DNA of 64,000 bases from Dyella sp. AtDHG13. Its GTDB lineage: Bacteria > Pseudomonadota > Gammaproteobacteria > Xanthomonadales > Rhodanobacteraceae. Location: NCBI RefSeq assembly GCF_003201105.1, contig NZ_QICJ01000001.1, positions 558,001 through 622,000 of the forward strand. Reading direction: 5' to 3'. Of this stretch, positions 37,085-46,199 are shown piece after piece (the stretch's first letter is position 1; every line of letters begins with the position of its first letter). The notes below the pieces were generated by a model. The model searched no databases. It saw nothing but the letters and a program-made list of their open reading frames with translations, and had not been told where the DNA came from. The translations under genes were made by a program, and so were the position numbers.

Positions 37085-37108
37085 GGCATTACCCGATCGG
37101 GTAATGCC
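37085..37108 (-). terminator. Palindromic terminator candidate after isoamylase gene
   Basis: A perfect 24-base palindrome (GGCATTACCC-GATC-GGGTAATGCC) lies 16 bases beyond the isoamylase stop. On the minus strand it is followed after a few bases by CCCTTTT, a weak U-tract. Confidence 0.6.
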
Positions 37109-37124
37109 CGGCCTTTCGCGATGA

Positions 37125-39455
37125 TTACTTGGAGATCAGCAACAGCAGGGATTGGCCGCACTGCCCATACGTGGTGCCGGCGCCGCCGATCAGGGCTTCG
37201 CTGCCCGGCGCCACGAAGGTATTGGCGCCATCGTTCCAGTTGCAGGTGTCGGTGACGCGATACCACTGCGTGCCCGAGGGCGGCGCCGGCAGCGTGAAGG
37301 TCACGCTGCCCGACCAGCCGTTGTAGGCGACGTACATGGAATTGCCGTCACCCAGCGACGGTCCGTTGATGGTGTAGGCAATCGCGTAGTTGCTGGTGTT
37401 GTTCCAGTAACTGCTGTCCGCCACCGCGCCGCTGGGCTGATACCACACCAACTGGCTGCCGCTGTACCAGCCGGACGGACGCAGCGCGGGATGCGCCTTG
37501 CGGAAGGCGATCAGGCGCTGCGCGAAGGTGTGGAAGTTCGACTGGTCGGTGGTCCAGCTGTAGTTGAGCCAGTTGGCGCTGGAGTCGAGGTTGTACGCAT
37601 TGTTGTTGCACTGGAGCGTGCGCAGGTATTCGTCGCCGCCCTGCATCAGCGGCGTGCCGGCCGACAACATCTCGAAGGCCATGCCGGTGCGCGCGGCGCG
37701 GCGCTGGTCGGCGGCCGTGCCGGTGCCGGCCGACATGCCCTGGTCCCAGCTGTAGTTGGTGCTGGTGCCGCCGTCCGATGGGCCATAAGGCCATGCCTGG
37801 TTGTTGTTCGCGCCGTTGCAGGAATAGACGTCCTTCAGGGTCATGCCGTCGTGCACGTCGATGAAGTTCACCGAATTCCACGGCGAGCGTCCGCTGGCCT
37901 GGAACAGGTTGGACGAGCCGGAGAAGTCGTTGGCGTCCTGGGTGATGTGGATGGTCATGTTGCCCAGCTCGTTCTGCGCCTGGCGCAGGCTGTCGCGGAA
38001 CAGGCCATTCCATTCCGACCACCCCTGCGGGAAACCGCCAAGCTGATACGAATTGCCGCCGATGGCCCAGGGCTCCGCGAACAGATCCAGGCCGCTGCCG
38101 CCCGCCGCGGGCCGCACGGTGAATTCGCGCAGGATGCGGTTGATCGCCACGTTGGAATCGGCCGCGTCGAAGTTGTAGCCGCCATTGGGGCAGTTCGGCG
38201 CGGACGACGTGTAGGCTCCGTTGAGGCAGCTGTTGCCCAGCACGGAGGCCAGGTCGAAGCGGAAGCCATCCACGCCCATCGTGTTCGCCCAGTACGCCAG
38301 CGAGTCCACGATCAGGTTCTGCGCCACCGTGTTGTACGTGTTGAAGTTCGCGCCGGTGCCAGTGTTGTCGTAGAAGTATTGGTTGCCCGAGGTCAGCTCG
38401 TAGTACGTGGCGTTGTCCAGGCCGCGCCACGAGTAGATGGTGGCCGTGGTCGGATCATTGCTGGTCCAGGTGCCGCCTTCGGCCGTGTGGTTGTAGACCA
38501 CGTCCATGTAGACCTTGATGCCGGCGTTGTGGAACGCCTGCACCATGGCCTGGAATTCCGCCGTCGGCCCGCCCGGCGCCTTGTTGTACGCATAGCGGCG
38601 ATCCGGCGAGAAGTAGTTCTCGGTCATGTAGCCCCAATAGTTCTGGTTGGCATCCGAGTTGGGCACCACGTCGTTCGCGTCGTTCTGCGTTTCCTGCACC
38701 GGCAGGAATTCCACCGCGGTCACGCCGAGGCTGGCGAGGTAGCTGGCCTTCAGGCCCGCGCCGTAATAGGTGCCGCGATACTGCGCGGGAATCGAGGTGT
38801 CCTGCTCGGTGAAGCCGCGCACGTGTACCTCGTAGATCACATCGTCCTTCTGCGCGCGCGTAGGCTTGGTGCCGGTGCTCTGCGTGCTCGGCGCCAGCAC
38901 CACGCCCTTGGGCGCGTAGATGCCGCTGTCGGTGGTGCGGTAGCTGGCGCCGGAAGCGAACACGTTGCCGTTCTGGTTGGACGGGTTCTGCGGATCCTGG
39001 CTCACTTCCTGCGCATACGGATCGAGCAGCAGCTTGTTGGGATTGAAGCGGTTGCCGCTGGCGTCCACGTCGGAGACGAAACCGGCCTGCGAGCCCTTGC
39101 CCCAGCTGCTGCTGTAGGGCCAGTTGGGTCCCCACGCACGATAGCCGTAGTACACCGCCCCGGTGATGCCCGCGCCCTGGATGGACGACACCGGCACCGT
39201 CACCGCCCACACGCCGCTGCCCGCGGGGCTGAGCGCATAGGTCGCGGATTCCTGCACGCCGTAGCCCGCGGAATACAGGTACAGCACGATGCGCGTGGCC
39301 GTGGACGAGTAGACGCGGAAGGTGATGCTGGTCTGCTGCGCGTTGTAGCTCGCGCCCAGGCTCATGCTGTTGATGGCCGCATGCGCCGGCGATACGGGCA
39401 CGCTGGCGAGCACCGCGCAGCCGAGCAGCGCGGCGAGGATCTTCGGGCACTTCAT
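37125..39455 (-). CDS. Secreted isoamylase (glycogen/amylopectin debranching, GH13)
   Basis: Extracellular enzyme hydrolysing alpha-1,6 branch points of glycogen and amylopectin, 776 aa. Signal peptide MKCPKILAALLGCAVLASVPVSPAHA; the mature protein starts AINSMSLGASY. The N-terminal beta-sandwich precedes the GH13 barrel with DVVYNHTAEG, the nucleophile in GFRFDLAS (Asp401 of the precursor, 375 after signal removal, the position known for Pseudomonas amyloderamosa isoamylase), the acid in LFAEPW, and DVHDG. The C-terminal beta domain ends GQSLLLLISK. Precursor length and, from memory, most of the sequence match that classical enzyme. GGAGG lies before the ATG. Monocistronic; GCAATG/CATTGC repeats upstream may be regulatory. 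Confidence 0.95.
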   Translation of the reverse strand: MKCPKILAALLGCAVLASVPVSPAHAAINSMSLGASYNAQQTSITFRVYSSTATRIVLYLYSAGYGVQESATYALSPAGSGVWAVTVPVSSIQGAGITGAVYYGYRAWGPNWPYSSSWGKGSQAGFVSDVDASGNRFNPNKLLLDPYAQEVSQDPQNPSNQNGNVFASGASYRTTDSGIYAPKGVVLAPSTQSTGTKPTRAQKDDVIYEVHVRGFTEQDTSIPAQYRGTYYGAGLKASYLASLGVTAVEFLPVQETQNDANDVVPNSDANQNYWGYMTENYFSPDRRYAYNKAPGGPTAEFQAMVQAFHNAGIKVYMDVVYNHTAEGGTWTSNDPTTATIYSWRGLDNATYYELTSGNQYFYDNTGTGANFNTYNTVAQNLIVDSLAYWANTMGVDGFRFDLASVLGNSCLNGAYTSSAPNCPNGGYNFDAADSNVAINRILREFTVRPAAGGSGLDLFAEPWAIGGNSYQLGGFPQGWSEWNGLFRDSLRQAQNELGNMTIHITQDANDFSGSSNLFQASGRSPWNSVNFIDVHDGMTLKDVYSCNGANNNQAWPYGPSDGGTSTNYSWDQGMSAGTGTAADQRRAARTGMAFEMLSAGTPLMQGGDEYLRTLQCNNNAYNLDSSANWLNYSWTTDQSNFHTFAQRLIAFRKAHPALRPSGWYSGSQLVWYQPSGAVADSSYWNNTSNYAIAYTINGPSLGDGNSMYVAYNGWSGSVTFTLPAPPSGTQWYRVTDTCNWNDGANTFVAPGSEALIGGAGTTYGQCGQSLLLLISK

Positions 39456-39639
39456 GGGTCAGCCTCCATCCTGTTTCGTGGACGATCAGGTCGAACAGCA
39501 TCGACGCCATGGGGCGAATCCGTGCCGCGGCTGGCGGGCAAGCGAACAGCACTGTCGTTCACGATTGCAGGCAGGTCGCGCGCACTCCCCTCGCGCAACC
39601 GCCTCCTGGGCGGCAGTGCGACGCATCGTAGAAAGCATC

Positions 39640-39677
39640 GCAATGCAGCAACCAGTCATTGCATACGTATTCATTGC
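39640..39677. promoter_or_regulatory. GCAATG/CATTGC repeat cluster upstream of isoamylase
   Basis: GCAATG (39640-39645), CATTGC (39657-39662) and CATTGC (39672-39677) surround a palindromic ATACGTAT (39663-39670), about 190-220 bases upstream of the isoamylase start. The symmetry suggests a sugar-responsive regulator site, or control of a more distal promoter. No regulator is linked. Confidence 0.4.
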
Positions 39678-39697
39678 GGATCGCGTCCGCAAACGCC

Positions 39698-40537
39698 TCA
39701 CGCGGCGGTGGAGCGCTCCCAGCGCGCGAGCTGCTCACGCAGCGCTTCGTTGTCGGCCTTCAGCTCCGCGACTTCGGCGGTGAGTTCGGCCACGCGGCGG
39801 CGCAAGGTCGGCAGGTCGTCCTCGCCCGCCTCCGGCTCTTTCTTCGGCTTGCGCTTGGCCTCGCGTACACGCTTGGCGGCCTGCTTGAGCTCGTCCTCGC
39901 CGGCGATGGCCGCGGCACGCTGCTCTTCCTCCGGCAGCGTGGCCACCGCCGCCGCCGCGTTGATCGACAGCACGCCGGACTTTACCGCCGCCACCACTTC
40001 GGGCGCGGCCTGCTTCTGGATCTTCTCGATCATCACCACCTGGCTGTTGCTCAGGCGGGCTTCGCGCGCAAGCGCCTGCCGGCTCGGCAAGGGCTCGGCC
40101 TTGGGCGGCGCCACGGCAGGCGCATCGACCGCTTCCGGCGCAGGAACATCGGCCGCCGTTTCCGCTGCCGGAGCCGGCGTGGTTTCCTCCGGCACAGGCT
40201 TCGCCCGCGCGCGGCGTTCCGCCAGGATCTCGCGCTTGCGCAGAGCCAGCACGCCGCGCTGGAAGTCGGAGACGCTGCGGCGCCCCAGGTGCTGCTCGAT
40301 CATCCACAGGTGCACGTCTTCCATGGACTGGAAGCGCGTGTTCTGCACCGTGTTGAACGGCAGGTTGTGTTTCTGGCAGATGCCGTAACGGTTATGGCCG
40401 TCCACCAGCACATTGCCCCACAGCACCAGCGAATCGCGGCAGCCTTCGGCAAGCAGGCTGCGCTCCAGCGCCTCGTATTCGTCGGGAGTGAGCGGATCGA
40501 TGTAAGCCTTGAGTTCTTCGTTGACGACGATGTCCAT
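39698..40537 (-). CDS. ParB/Srx-domain protein with C-terminal coiled coil
   Basis: 279-aa protein with an N-terminal ParB-like (sulfiredoxin-fold) domain: LTPDEYEALERSLLAEGCRDSLVLWGNVLVDGHNRYGICQKHNLPF holds the DGHNRY nucleotide-binding motif. There is an Ala/Pro-rich middle, a helix-turn-helix-like stretch (SRQALAREARLSNSQVVMIEKIQ), and a strong heptad coiled coil at the end (LRRRVAELTAEVAELKADNEALREQLARWERS). It is not the chromosomal ParB (no ParA neighbour, and the canonical GERR box is absent). The family is seen on plasmids and integrated elements as a replication- or partition-related protein. ATG 40537 is preferred; a start at 40558 adds seven residues. Confidence 0.8.
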   Translation of the reverse strand: MDIVVNEELKAYIDPLTPDEYEALERSLLAEGCRDSLVLWGNVLVDGHNRYGICQKHNLPFNTVQNTRFQSMEDVHLWMIEQHLGRRSVSDFQRGVLALRKREILAERRARAKPVPEETTPAPAAETAADVPAPEAVDAPAVAPPKAEPLPSRQALAREARLSNSQVVMIEKIQKQAAPEVVAAVKSGVLSINAAAAVATLPEEEQRAAAIAGEDELKQAAKRVREAKRKPKKEPEAGEDDLPTLRRRVAELTAEVAELKADNEALREQLARWERSTAA

Positions 40538-40698
40538 GGAATCGGGCAAGCACGGCAAAGAGGCGGCATTGTAGAGAACCCGCGCCGCGGTTTCGCGGCT
40601 TGCAATGAGCGCCCGAACGTGCGCAGCCCCGCCCTTCGGCAGGGGCGTCCATGCGCCCGCTCTGCTACCTTGCAGGCTTTACGACCTGGGGAGGTTCC

Positions 40699-41634
40699 AT
40701 GCTGCTGCGCCATTGCCTTGCCGTTGCGCTCATCGCCGTGCTGTCCGCCACCGCGGCCGCCGACGAAGCGAAACCCGCACACACGCCCTCGCCCAAGGAG
40801 CTGCTGGCCAGGTCGCAGCCGCAGGAATGGCGCGTGCCCGATCCGCAGAACCTGTTGGTGATGCAGTTGCCGCAGGGCCGCGTGCTGATCGAACTGGCGC
40901 CCGACTACGCGCCGCTGCATGTGGCCAATATCCGCACCATGGCGCATGAGCATTACTACGACGGGCTGGTCATCGAGCGCGTGCAGGACAATTTCGTCAC
41001 CCAGTGGGGCGATGCCGCCAACGAGGATGACAGCCATACCAGCAAGCTCAAGCCGCTGGGTTCGGCCAAGGACCGCCTGCCGCCGGAATACACGCGCCCG
41101 TACGACGCGAAACTGCCCTTCACTGTGTTGAAGGACGGCGATTTCTATGCGCCGGAAGTGGGCTTCTCCGAAGGCTTCCCCGCCGCGCGCGACAAGGCCG
41201 GCCAGCAGCAATGGCTCACGCATTGCTACGGCATGGTGGGCGTGGGCCGCGACATCGATCCGCAAACCGGCAGCGGCAGCGAGCTCTACGCCGTGATCGG
41301 CCAGGCCCCGCGCGCGCTGGACCGCAATATCGCCGTGGTGGGCCGCGTGCTGCAGGGCATGGAATATCTCTCGGGCCTGCCGCGCGGCACCGGTCCACTG
41401 GGTTTCTACGAGAAGCCCGAGCAACGCATCACGATCCGTTCCGTCACCTTGGCGTCCGACCTGCCGGCCGGCGAGCGCCCGAAGGTCGAAGTGCTGCGTA
41501 CCGACAGCGCCACCTTCAACGCCCTGGTGGAAGCCAAGCGCAACCGCCTCGACGATTTCTACCGCATCCCCGCGGGCAAGGTGGACGTGTGCAGCGTGAA
41601 TATCCCGGTGCGGGATGCGAAGCCCGCGCATTGA
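40699..41634 (+). CDS. Periplasmic cyclophilin-type peptidyl-prolyl isomerase
   Basis: 311-aa exported protein. The signal peptide MLLRHCLAVALIAVLSATAAADE is followed by a cyclophilin domain (VLIELAPDYAPLHVANIRTMAHEHYYDGLVIERVQDNFVTQWGD, then CYGMVGVGRDID...SELYAVIGQAPRALDRNIAVVGRVLQGMEYL). It has a long insertion between strands (DDSHTSKLKPLGSAKDRLPPEY) and a C-terminal extension, both longer than in PpiA. It should help proline isomerisation during folding of exported proteins. GGGGAGG lies before ATG 40699. It is divergent from the ParB-domain gene. Confidence 0.9.
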   Translation: MLLRHCLAVALIAVLSATAAADEAKPAHTPSPKELLARSQPQEWRVPDPQNLLVMQLPQGRVLIELAPDYAPLHVANIRTMAHEHYYDGLVIERVQDNFVTQWGDAANEDDSHTSKLKPLGSAKDRLPPEYTRPYDAKLPFTVLKDGDFYAPEVGFSEGFPAARDKAGQQQWLTHCYGMVGVGRDIDPQTGSGSELYAVIGQAPRALDRNIAVVGRVLQGMEYLSGLPRGTGPLGFYEKPEQRITIRSVTLASDLPAGERPKVEVLRTDSATFNALVEAKRNRLDDFYRIPAGKVDVCSVNIPVRDAKPAH

Positions 41635-41690
41635 GCGTTGGTTCTTGCCATAAGAGCCTGTTCGACGTCTCAGGCGAGCGCCCGATGTCC

Positions 41691-41824
41691 TCACCGTCAT
41701 TCCGGCGCAGGCCGGAATCCAGTAGCAGAAATAAACGGCTATCGCGTGGCGTCAAAGCATGAGTCTTTGGCAAAAACCACGCCGTGACGCTGCTGGATTC
41801 CGGCCTGCGCCGGAATGACGGTGA
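41691..41824. repeat. Palindromic MITE/REP-like repeat element, copy 2
   Basis: Outer inverted arms (41691-41725 and 41790-41824) carry the same CATTCCGGCGCAGGCCGGAA core as the 1211-1347 element, with one mismatch between arms. Weaker arm pairing continues outward through AGAGCC(T/C)GTTC near 41652 and 41848. The inside has a nested GCGTGG/CCACGC pair and TCAAAGCATG, present in inverse orientation in copy 1. It fills most of the 347-base gap between the cyclophilin and AsmA-like genes; nothing else is seen there. Confidence 0.82.
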
Positions 41825-41981
41825 TGGTGGGCGCTCGCGCGAGATCTTGAACGGGCTCTAAGGCCTATGCGCGCAACTGGTGCGTATATCGTGAACGGGC
41901 TCTGAGCCCTACACTGAACGAAGACACACTCTTCACCGGTCGGGCCGGCAGGATGCCTGTGTCTCCATGAGGGAGCGGGGC

Positions 41982-44138
41982 ATGCCGCGGGTCTGGAAAA
42001 TCGTGTCGTGGGTGGTCGGCGTCTGCCTGGCGCTGATCGTCGTGCTGTTGATCGTCATCGCCACGTTCGACTGGAATCGCCTCAAGCCCACCATCAACGC
42101 CCGCGTCAGCGAAACCCTTGGACGTCCATTCGCCATCAACGGCGACCTCAGCGTGCACTGGCAGCGCGAGCGGCGCGCCGGCGGCGTGGACAGCTGGGTG
42201 CCGTGGCCGGAGTTCGTCGCGCAGGACATCCGCATCGGCAATCCCGACTGGGCCAGCCAGCCGTTGTTCGCACGGCTGGATGCGCTGCGTTTCCGCATTT
42301 CGCCGCTGCCGCTGATCGCGCATCGCGTGGAAATACCGGTGCTCTACCTGTCGCAGCCCACCATCGACCTGGAACGCAACAAGCAGGGCCAGGCCAACTG
42401 GGATTTCACCCTGCCCGACAACGGCACGCCGTCGGCATGGAAGCTCGACCTGCACGCCATCGGCTTCGACCGCGGCCACATCGCGCTCAGCGACGCCATC
42501 AGCAAGAGCGAGCTGCAGGTGACGGTGGAACTGCTACAGCACGCCATTCCCTATGGCGACATCGTGGCCCAGCAATCCACCGACGCGCGCGAGCAGGCCC
42601 GACGCACCGTGGGCGCGGCGGCAAAGACCGCGCTCGCCAAGGACGCGGACAAGGATGGCAACGAGCCCAGCCATACCGATGCTGCGTACCAGTTCGCCTG
42701 GCAGGCGGTGGGCAAGTACCAGGGTGCGAATGTCGATGGCAATGGCAAGACCGGCGGCGTGCTGGCGCTGCAGCAGTCCGACCAGCCGTTCCCGCTGCAG
42801 GCCGACGTGCACGTGGGCGACACCCATATCGCCCTGGTCGGCACGCTCACCGATCCCTTGCACCTGGCCGCGCTCGACATTCGCCTGTGGTTCGCCGGCA
42901 CCAGCATGGCCAAGCTCTATCCGCTGATCGGCGTGACCCTGCCCGACACGCCGCCCTACGCCACCGAAGGCCACCTGCGGGCCAGCCTGAAGCGTGGCGC
43001 CAGCCATTTCTCGTACGACCGTTTTCGCGGCCGCGTGGGCGGCAGCGATCTCTCCGGTGACCTGGCCTTCGATACCGGCGGCGCGCGGCCCAAGCTTTCG
43101 GGCAACGTGTCTTCGCAATTGCTGCGCTTCGCCGATCTCGCTCCCTTGATTGGCGCGGACTCCAACGCGCAGAAGCAGCAGCGCGGCGATGCCACGCCGC
43201 AGCCTGCCGACAAGGTGTTGCCGGTCGAACCGTTTCGCACCGACCGCTGGCGCGCGATGGATGCCGACGTGACCTTCAAGGCGGCGCGCATCCTGCGCGA
43301 AGCGCAGCTGCCCATCAACGCGCTGTCGACGCACGTGATCATGGACAACGGCGTGCTCACGCTGGAACCGCTCGACTTCGATCTTGCCGGCGGCACCGTG
43401 GCCAGCAACCTGCACCTGGACGGCAGCACCACGCCAATGAAGGGCACCATCCGGCTGAAGGCGCGCCACCTCAAGCTCAAGGAACTGTTTCCCACCTTCG
43501 AGCCGATGCGCACCAGCTTCGGCGAGATCAACGGCGACGCGGCGCTTGACGCGCGCGGCAACTCCGTGAGCGAACTGATGGGCACCTCCACCGGCGAGCT
43601 GAAGCTGCTGATGAACGATGGCGCGATCAGCAAGACCTTGCTGGAGACGGCCGGGCTCAACGTGGCCAACGTGGTGATCGCCAAGCTGTTCGGCGACAAG
43701 ACGGTGAAGATCAACTGCGCCGCGTCCGACCTGTCGGCCACGAACGGGCTCTACGAAACCCGGCTGTTCGTGTTCGACACGGAGGACGCCACCATCCGCG
43801 TGAACGGCAACATCAATTTCGCCAACGAGAAAGTCGATCTGGACGTGCGCCCGCAATCGAAAGGCCTGCGCATCCTCTCGCTGCGCTCGCCGCTCTACGT
43901 GAAGGGCACGCTCAAGAACCCGGACGTCGGCGTGCAGCCAGGGCCGCTGATCCTGCGCGGCGGCGGCGCGGTGGCGCTGGGCGTGTTCGCCGCACCAGTC
44001 GCCGCGCTGCTGCCGCTGGTCGCGGCGAGCCGGGGCGCGCCGGACAATACCTGCGCCACCGTGCTGGAGCAGATGCGCGGCTCATCGCAGGCACGGCCCG
44101 CGCCGCCACCCGCGAAAACCAAGGCCGCCGCGCACTGA
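41982..44138 (+). CDS. AsmA family protein
   Basis: 718-aa envelope protein. One N-terminal membrane anchor (VWKIVSWVVGVCLALIVVLLIVIATF) is followed by the AsmA start (DWNRLKPTINARVSETLGRPFAINGDLSVHW) and a long beta-rich periplasmic part. The typical AsmA C-terminal block (LDARGNSVSELMGTSTGELKLLMNDGAISKTLLETAGLNVANVVIAKLFGDKTVKINCA region) lies near residue 510, and a Gly/Ala/Pro-rich tail ends the protein. AsmA-type proteins bridge the inner and outer membranes and are linked to lipid transport and outer-membrane homeostasis. ATG 41982 has GGGAG upstream; ATG 41967, five codons earlier, is also possible. Confidence 0.88.
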   Translation: MPRVWKIVSWVVGVCLALIVVLLIVIATFDWNRLKPTINARVSETLGRPFAINGDLSVHWQRERRAGGVDSWVPWPEFVAQDIRIGNPDWASQPLFARLDALRFRISPLPLIAHRVEIPVLYLSQPTIDLERNKQGQANWDFTLPDNGTPSAWKLDLHAIGFDRGHIALSDAISKSELQVTVELLQHAIPYGDIVAQQSTDAREQARRTVGAAAKTALAKDADKDGNEPSHTDAAYQFAWQAVGKYQGANVDGNGKTGGVLALQQSDQPFPLQADVHVGDTHIALVGTLTDPLHLAALDIRLWFAGTSMAKLYPLIGVTLPDTPPYATEGHLRASLKRGASHFSYDRFRGRVGGSDLSGDLAFDTGGARPKLSGNVSSQLLRFADLAPLIGADSNAQKQQRGDATPQPADKVLPVEPFRTDRWRAMDADVTFKAARILREAQLPINALSTHVIMDNGVLTLEPLDFDLAGGTVASNLHLDGSTTPMKGTIRLKARHLKLKELFPTFEPMRTSFGEINGDAALDARGNSVSELMGTSTGELKLLMNDGAISKTLLETAGLNVANVVIAKLFGDKTVKINCAASDLSATNGLYETRLFVFDTEDATIRVNGNINFANEKVDLDVRPQSKGLRILSLRSPLYVKGTLKNPDVGVQPGPLILRGGGAVALGVFAAPVAALLPLVAASRGAPDNTCATVLEQMRGSSQARPAPPPAKTKAAAH

Positions 44139-44189
44139 TGCAACGCGTGGACGATAGAATGTCGGGCCATTCCCTCCCGACGTCCACGC

Positions 44190-45113
44190 ATGCAACCGGC
44201 AACCAAGGCCCGCTGGCAGATCCATTTCTGCGTCCTGCTATGGGGTTTCACCGCCATCCTGGGCAAGCTGATCACCCTGCCCGCGCTGCAGCTGGTGTGG
44301 TGGCGTACCCTGCTGGTGTCCGGCGCGCTGCTGCTGAGCCCGAAGGTGTGGCGCGGGCTGAAAGCCATGCCGGCGCGACTGCGCTGGGGCTATGCGGGCA
44401 TCGGCGTGCTGGTGTCGCTGCATTGGCTGACCTTCTACGCGGCCATCAAGCTTGCCAATGCCTCGGTCGGCGCCACCTGCATCGCGCTTGGCCCGGTGTT
44501 CCTGTCGCTGGTGGAACCCTGGATCGCCGGCCGCAGGTTCGATCCGCGCGAGCTTTTGATCGGCGTGGCGGTGGTGCCCGGCGTGGCCATGGTGGTCGGT
44601 GGCGTGCCGATGGACATGCGCATGGGCATCGTCGTGGGCACGGCGTCCGCCTTGCTGGTCGCCTTGTTCGGCGCGTTCAACAAGCGCCTGGTGGAACACG
44701 GCGACCCGCTGACCGTGACCTGCATCGAACTGGGCACCGGCACGCTGTTCCTGACCCTGCTGGCGCCGCTGCTGCCTGGCCCCGCTTTTATGCTGCCGAG
44801 CGTGCACGACGCCCTCCTGCTGCTGGTGCTGTCGTTCGGCTGCACGCTGCTGCCTTTCGCGCTGGCGCTGGTGGCGCTGCGCCATATGAGCGCCTTCGGC
44901 ACGCAGATGGTGACCAACCTGGAACCGGTCTACGCCATCGTGCTGGCCATTCTGCTGCTGGGCGAGCAGCGCCAGCTGGACGGTTGGTTCTACGCGGGCG
45001 TGGCGGTGATCCTCGCTGCCGTCTTCATCCATCCGCTGCTCACGCGCAAGCAGACGCCGCCCTCCCAGCCCGAACTGCTGGGCACCGCGGAAAGCCACGG
45101 TGTGATTGAGTAA
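44190..45113 (+). CDS. EamA/DMT-family inner-membrane transporter
   Basis: 307-aa membrane protein with ten hydrophobic segments in two EamA repeats (for example WGFTAILGKLITLPALQLVWWRTLLVSGALL, and GTQMVTNLEPVYAIVLAILLLGEQ with the characteristic E-P-V-(Y)-A near the end of repeat 2). Such proteins export amino acids, nucleotide precursors or other metabolites; the substrate is not predictable. It lies 51 bases after the AsmA-like gene on the same strand and is convergent with the LysR gene (18 bases between stops). Confidence 0.9.
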   Translation: MQPATKARWQIHFCVLLWGFTAILGKLITLPALQLVWWRTLLVSGALLLSPKVWRGLKAMPARLRWGYAGIGVLVSLHWLTFYAAIKLANASVGATCIALGPVFLSLVEPWIAGRRFDPRELLIGVAVVPGVAMVVGGVPMDMRMGIVVGTASALLVALFGAFNKRLVEHGDPLTVTCIELGTGTLFLTLLAPLLPGPAFMLPSVHDALLLLVLSFGCTLLPFALALVALRHMSAFGTQMVTNLEPVYAIVLAILLLGEQRQLDGWFYAGVAVILAAVFIHPLLTRKQTPPSQPELLGTAESHGVIE

Positions 45114-45131
45114 GCGACTGCTACCGGATGA

Positions 45132-46028
45132 TCAGCGCGCCGCCGCGAGCGTGGCGCGCATATGGTCGATGAAGGCGCGCACCTTGGCCGGCGGCTGGCG
45201 TCCCGGATACACCGCGTAGATGCCGCAGTCCGGCAGGCTGTATTGCGCCATCAGCACGACGAGGCGCCCTTCGCGGATGTCGTCCGTCACGAGGTAATCC
45301 GGCAGCACGCTGACGCCCGCGCCATGGCGCACCAGCGCGTGCGTCGCGGTGACGTTGTTCGCCTGCGCCACCGGCCGCATGCGCACGGTGCGGCGCGAGC
45401 CGTCCGGCGCGGTGAACGTCCAGCGCAAGGGCGTCGCCAGCAAGGCCAGCGCTATCCAGTCGTGCGAGGCCAGGTCGGTGATCTGGCGCGGTTCGCCGCG
45501 TCGCGCAAGGTAGGTGGGCGACGCCACCATGAGCTGGCGGAAGCTGCTCAGCCGTGCCGAACGCAGGTTGGAATCGCGCAGCCAGCCCATGCGGATGGCC
45601 ATGTCGAAGCGCTCGGCGATCAGGTCGCTCATGTGGTCGGTGAGCACCAGATCCGCCTGCATGTCCGGATGCGTGCGCAGGAATTCCGCCAGGGCCGGCG
45701 CCACGGCGGCCGGGCCGTAATCGGTGGTGGCGGTGAGGCGCAGGGTGCCGCTGGGTTTCTCCTGGCCGCGTCCCACCTGCTCGATGGCGTCCTCCGCGTC
45801 GGCGAGAATGCGCACGCACGCCGCATGGAAAGTCGTGCCCGCCTCGGTCAACGTCATGCGGCGCGTGCTGCGCGAGAGCAGGCTCACGCCCAGTTCGCTT
45901 TCCAGGCGTGCAATGTGCTGGCTCACCATGGCCTTGGTCATGCCCAGCACTTCGGCGGCCGCGGTGAAGGAGCCCGCGCGCACCAGCGCCACGAACACGG
46001 ACAGGCGGTTGAGATTGACGTCGGCCAT
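45132..46028 (-). CDS. LysR-family transcriptional regulator
   Basis: 298-aa regulator. N-terminal winged helix (LNRLSVFVALVRAGSFTAAAEVLGMTKAMVSQHIARLESELGVSLLSRSTRRMTLTEAG) and a periplasmic-binding-like effector domain (residues 90-290), closest in style to the CrgA/DmlR group. ATG 46028 is preferred since GAGGA sits at the right distance; ATG 46034 two codons earlier is nearly on the ribosome site. It is divergent from an NAD(P)-binding reductase gene that it probably controls. Confidence 0.92.
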   Translation of the reverse strand: MADVNLNRLSVFVALVRAGSFTAAAEVLGMTKAMVSQHIARLESELGVSLLSRSTRRMTLTEAGTTFHAACVRILADAEDAIEQVGRGQEKPSGTLRLTATTDYGPAAVAPALAEFLRTHPDMQADLVLTDHMSDLIAERFDMAIRMGWLRDSNLRSARLSSFRQLMVASPTYLARRGEPRQITDLASHDWIALALLATPLRWTFTAPDGSRRTVRMRPVAQANNVTATHALVRHGAGVSVLPDYLVTDDIREGRLVVLMAQYSLPDCGIYAVYPGRQPPAKVRAFIDHMRATLAAAR

Positions 46029-46038
46029 GGGCATTCCT

Positions 46039-46063
46039 CACTGTCAATCCAAACTTTACAGTG
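46039..46063. promoter_or_regulatory. LysR-type operator candidate
   Basis: CACTGT-N13-ACAGTG forms an inverted repeat immediately upstream of the LysR gene start, in the divergent gap. The placement suits autorepression and activation of the neighbouring reductase gene. Confidence 0.5.
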
Positions 46064-46199
46064 AATTCCCTTTTGATGCGTTTATCCGCCCCTGCCGCAG
46101 GCGCATGATGGCGTCCGTTCCCGGTGCTGGCGGATCTTTCACGGACCACGCGTCATGGTTCGCCGCACTCCCCTCATCCCCTGCTGGAGAGCAATACCC

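Noticed and set aside
37152-40388. A 1078-codon plus-strand open frame
   Set aside because: Antisense to the isoamylase and part of the ParB-domain gene; Arg/Val/Ala-rich with no protein features, while the minus-strand genes have clear catalytic motifs.
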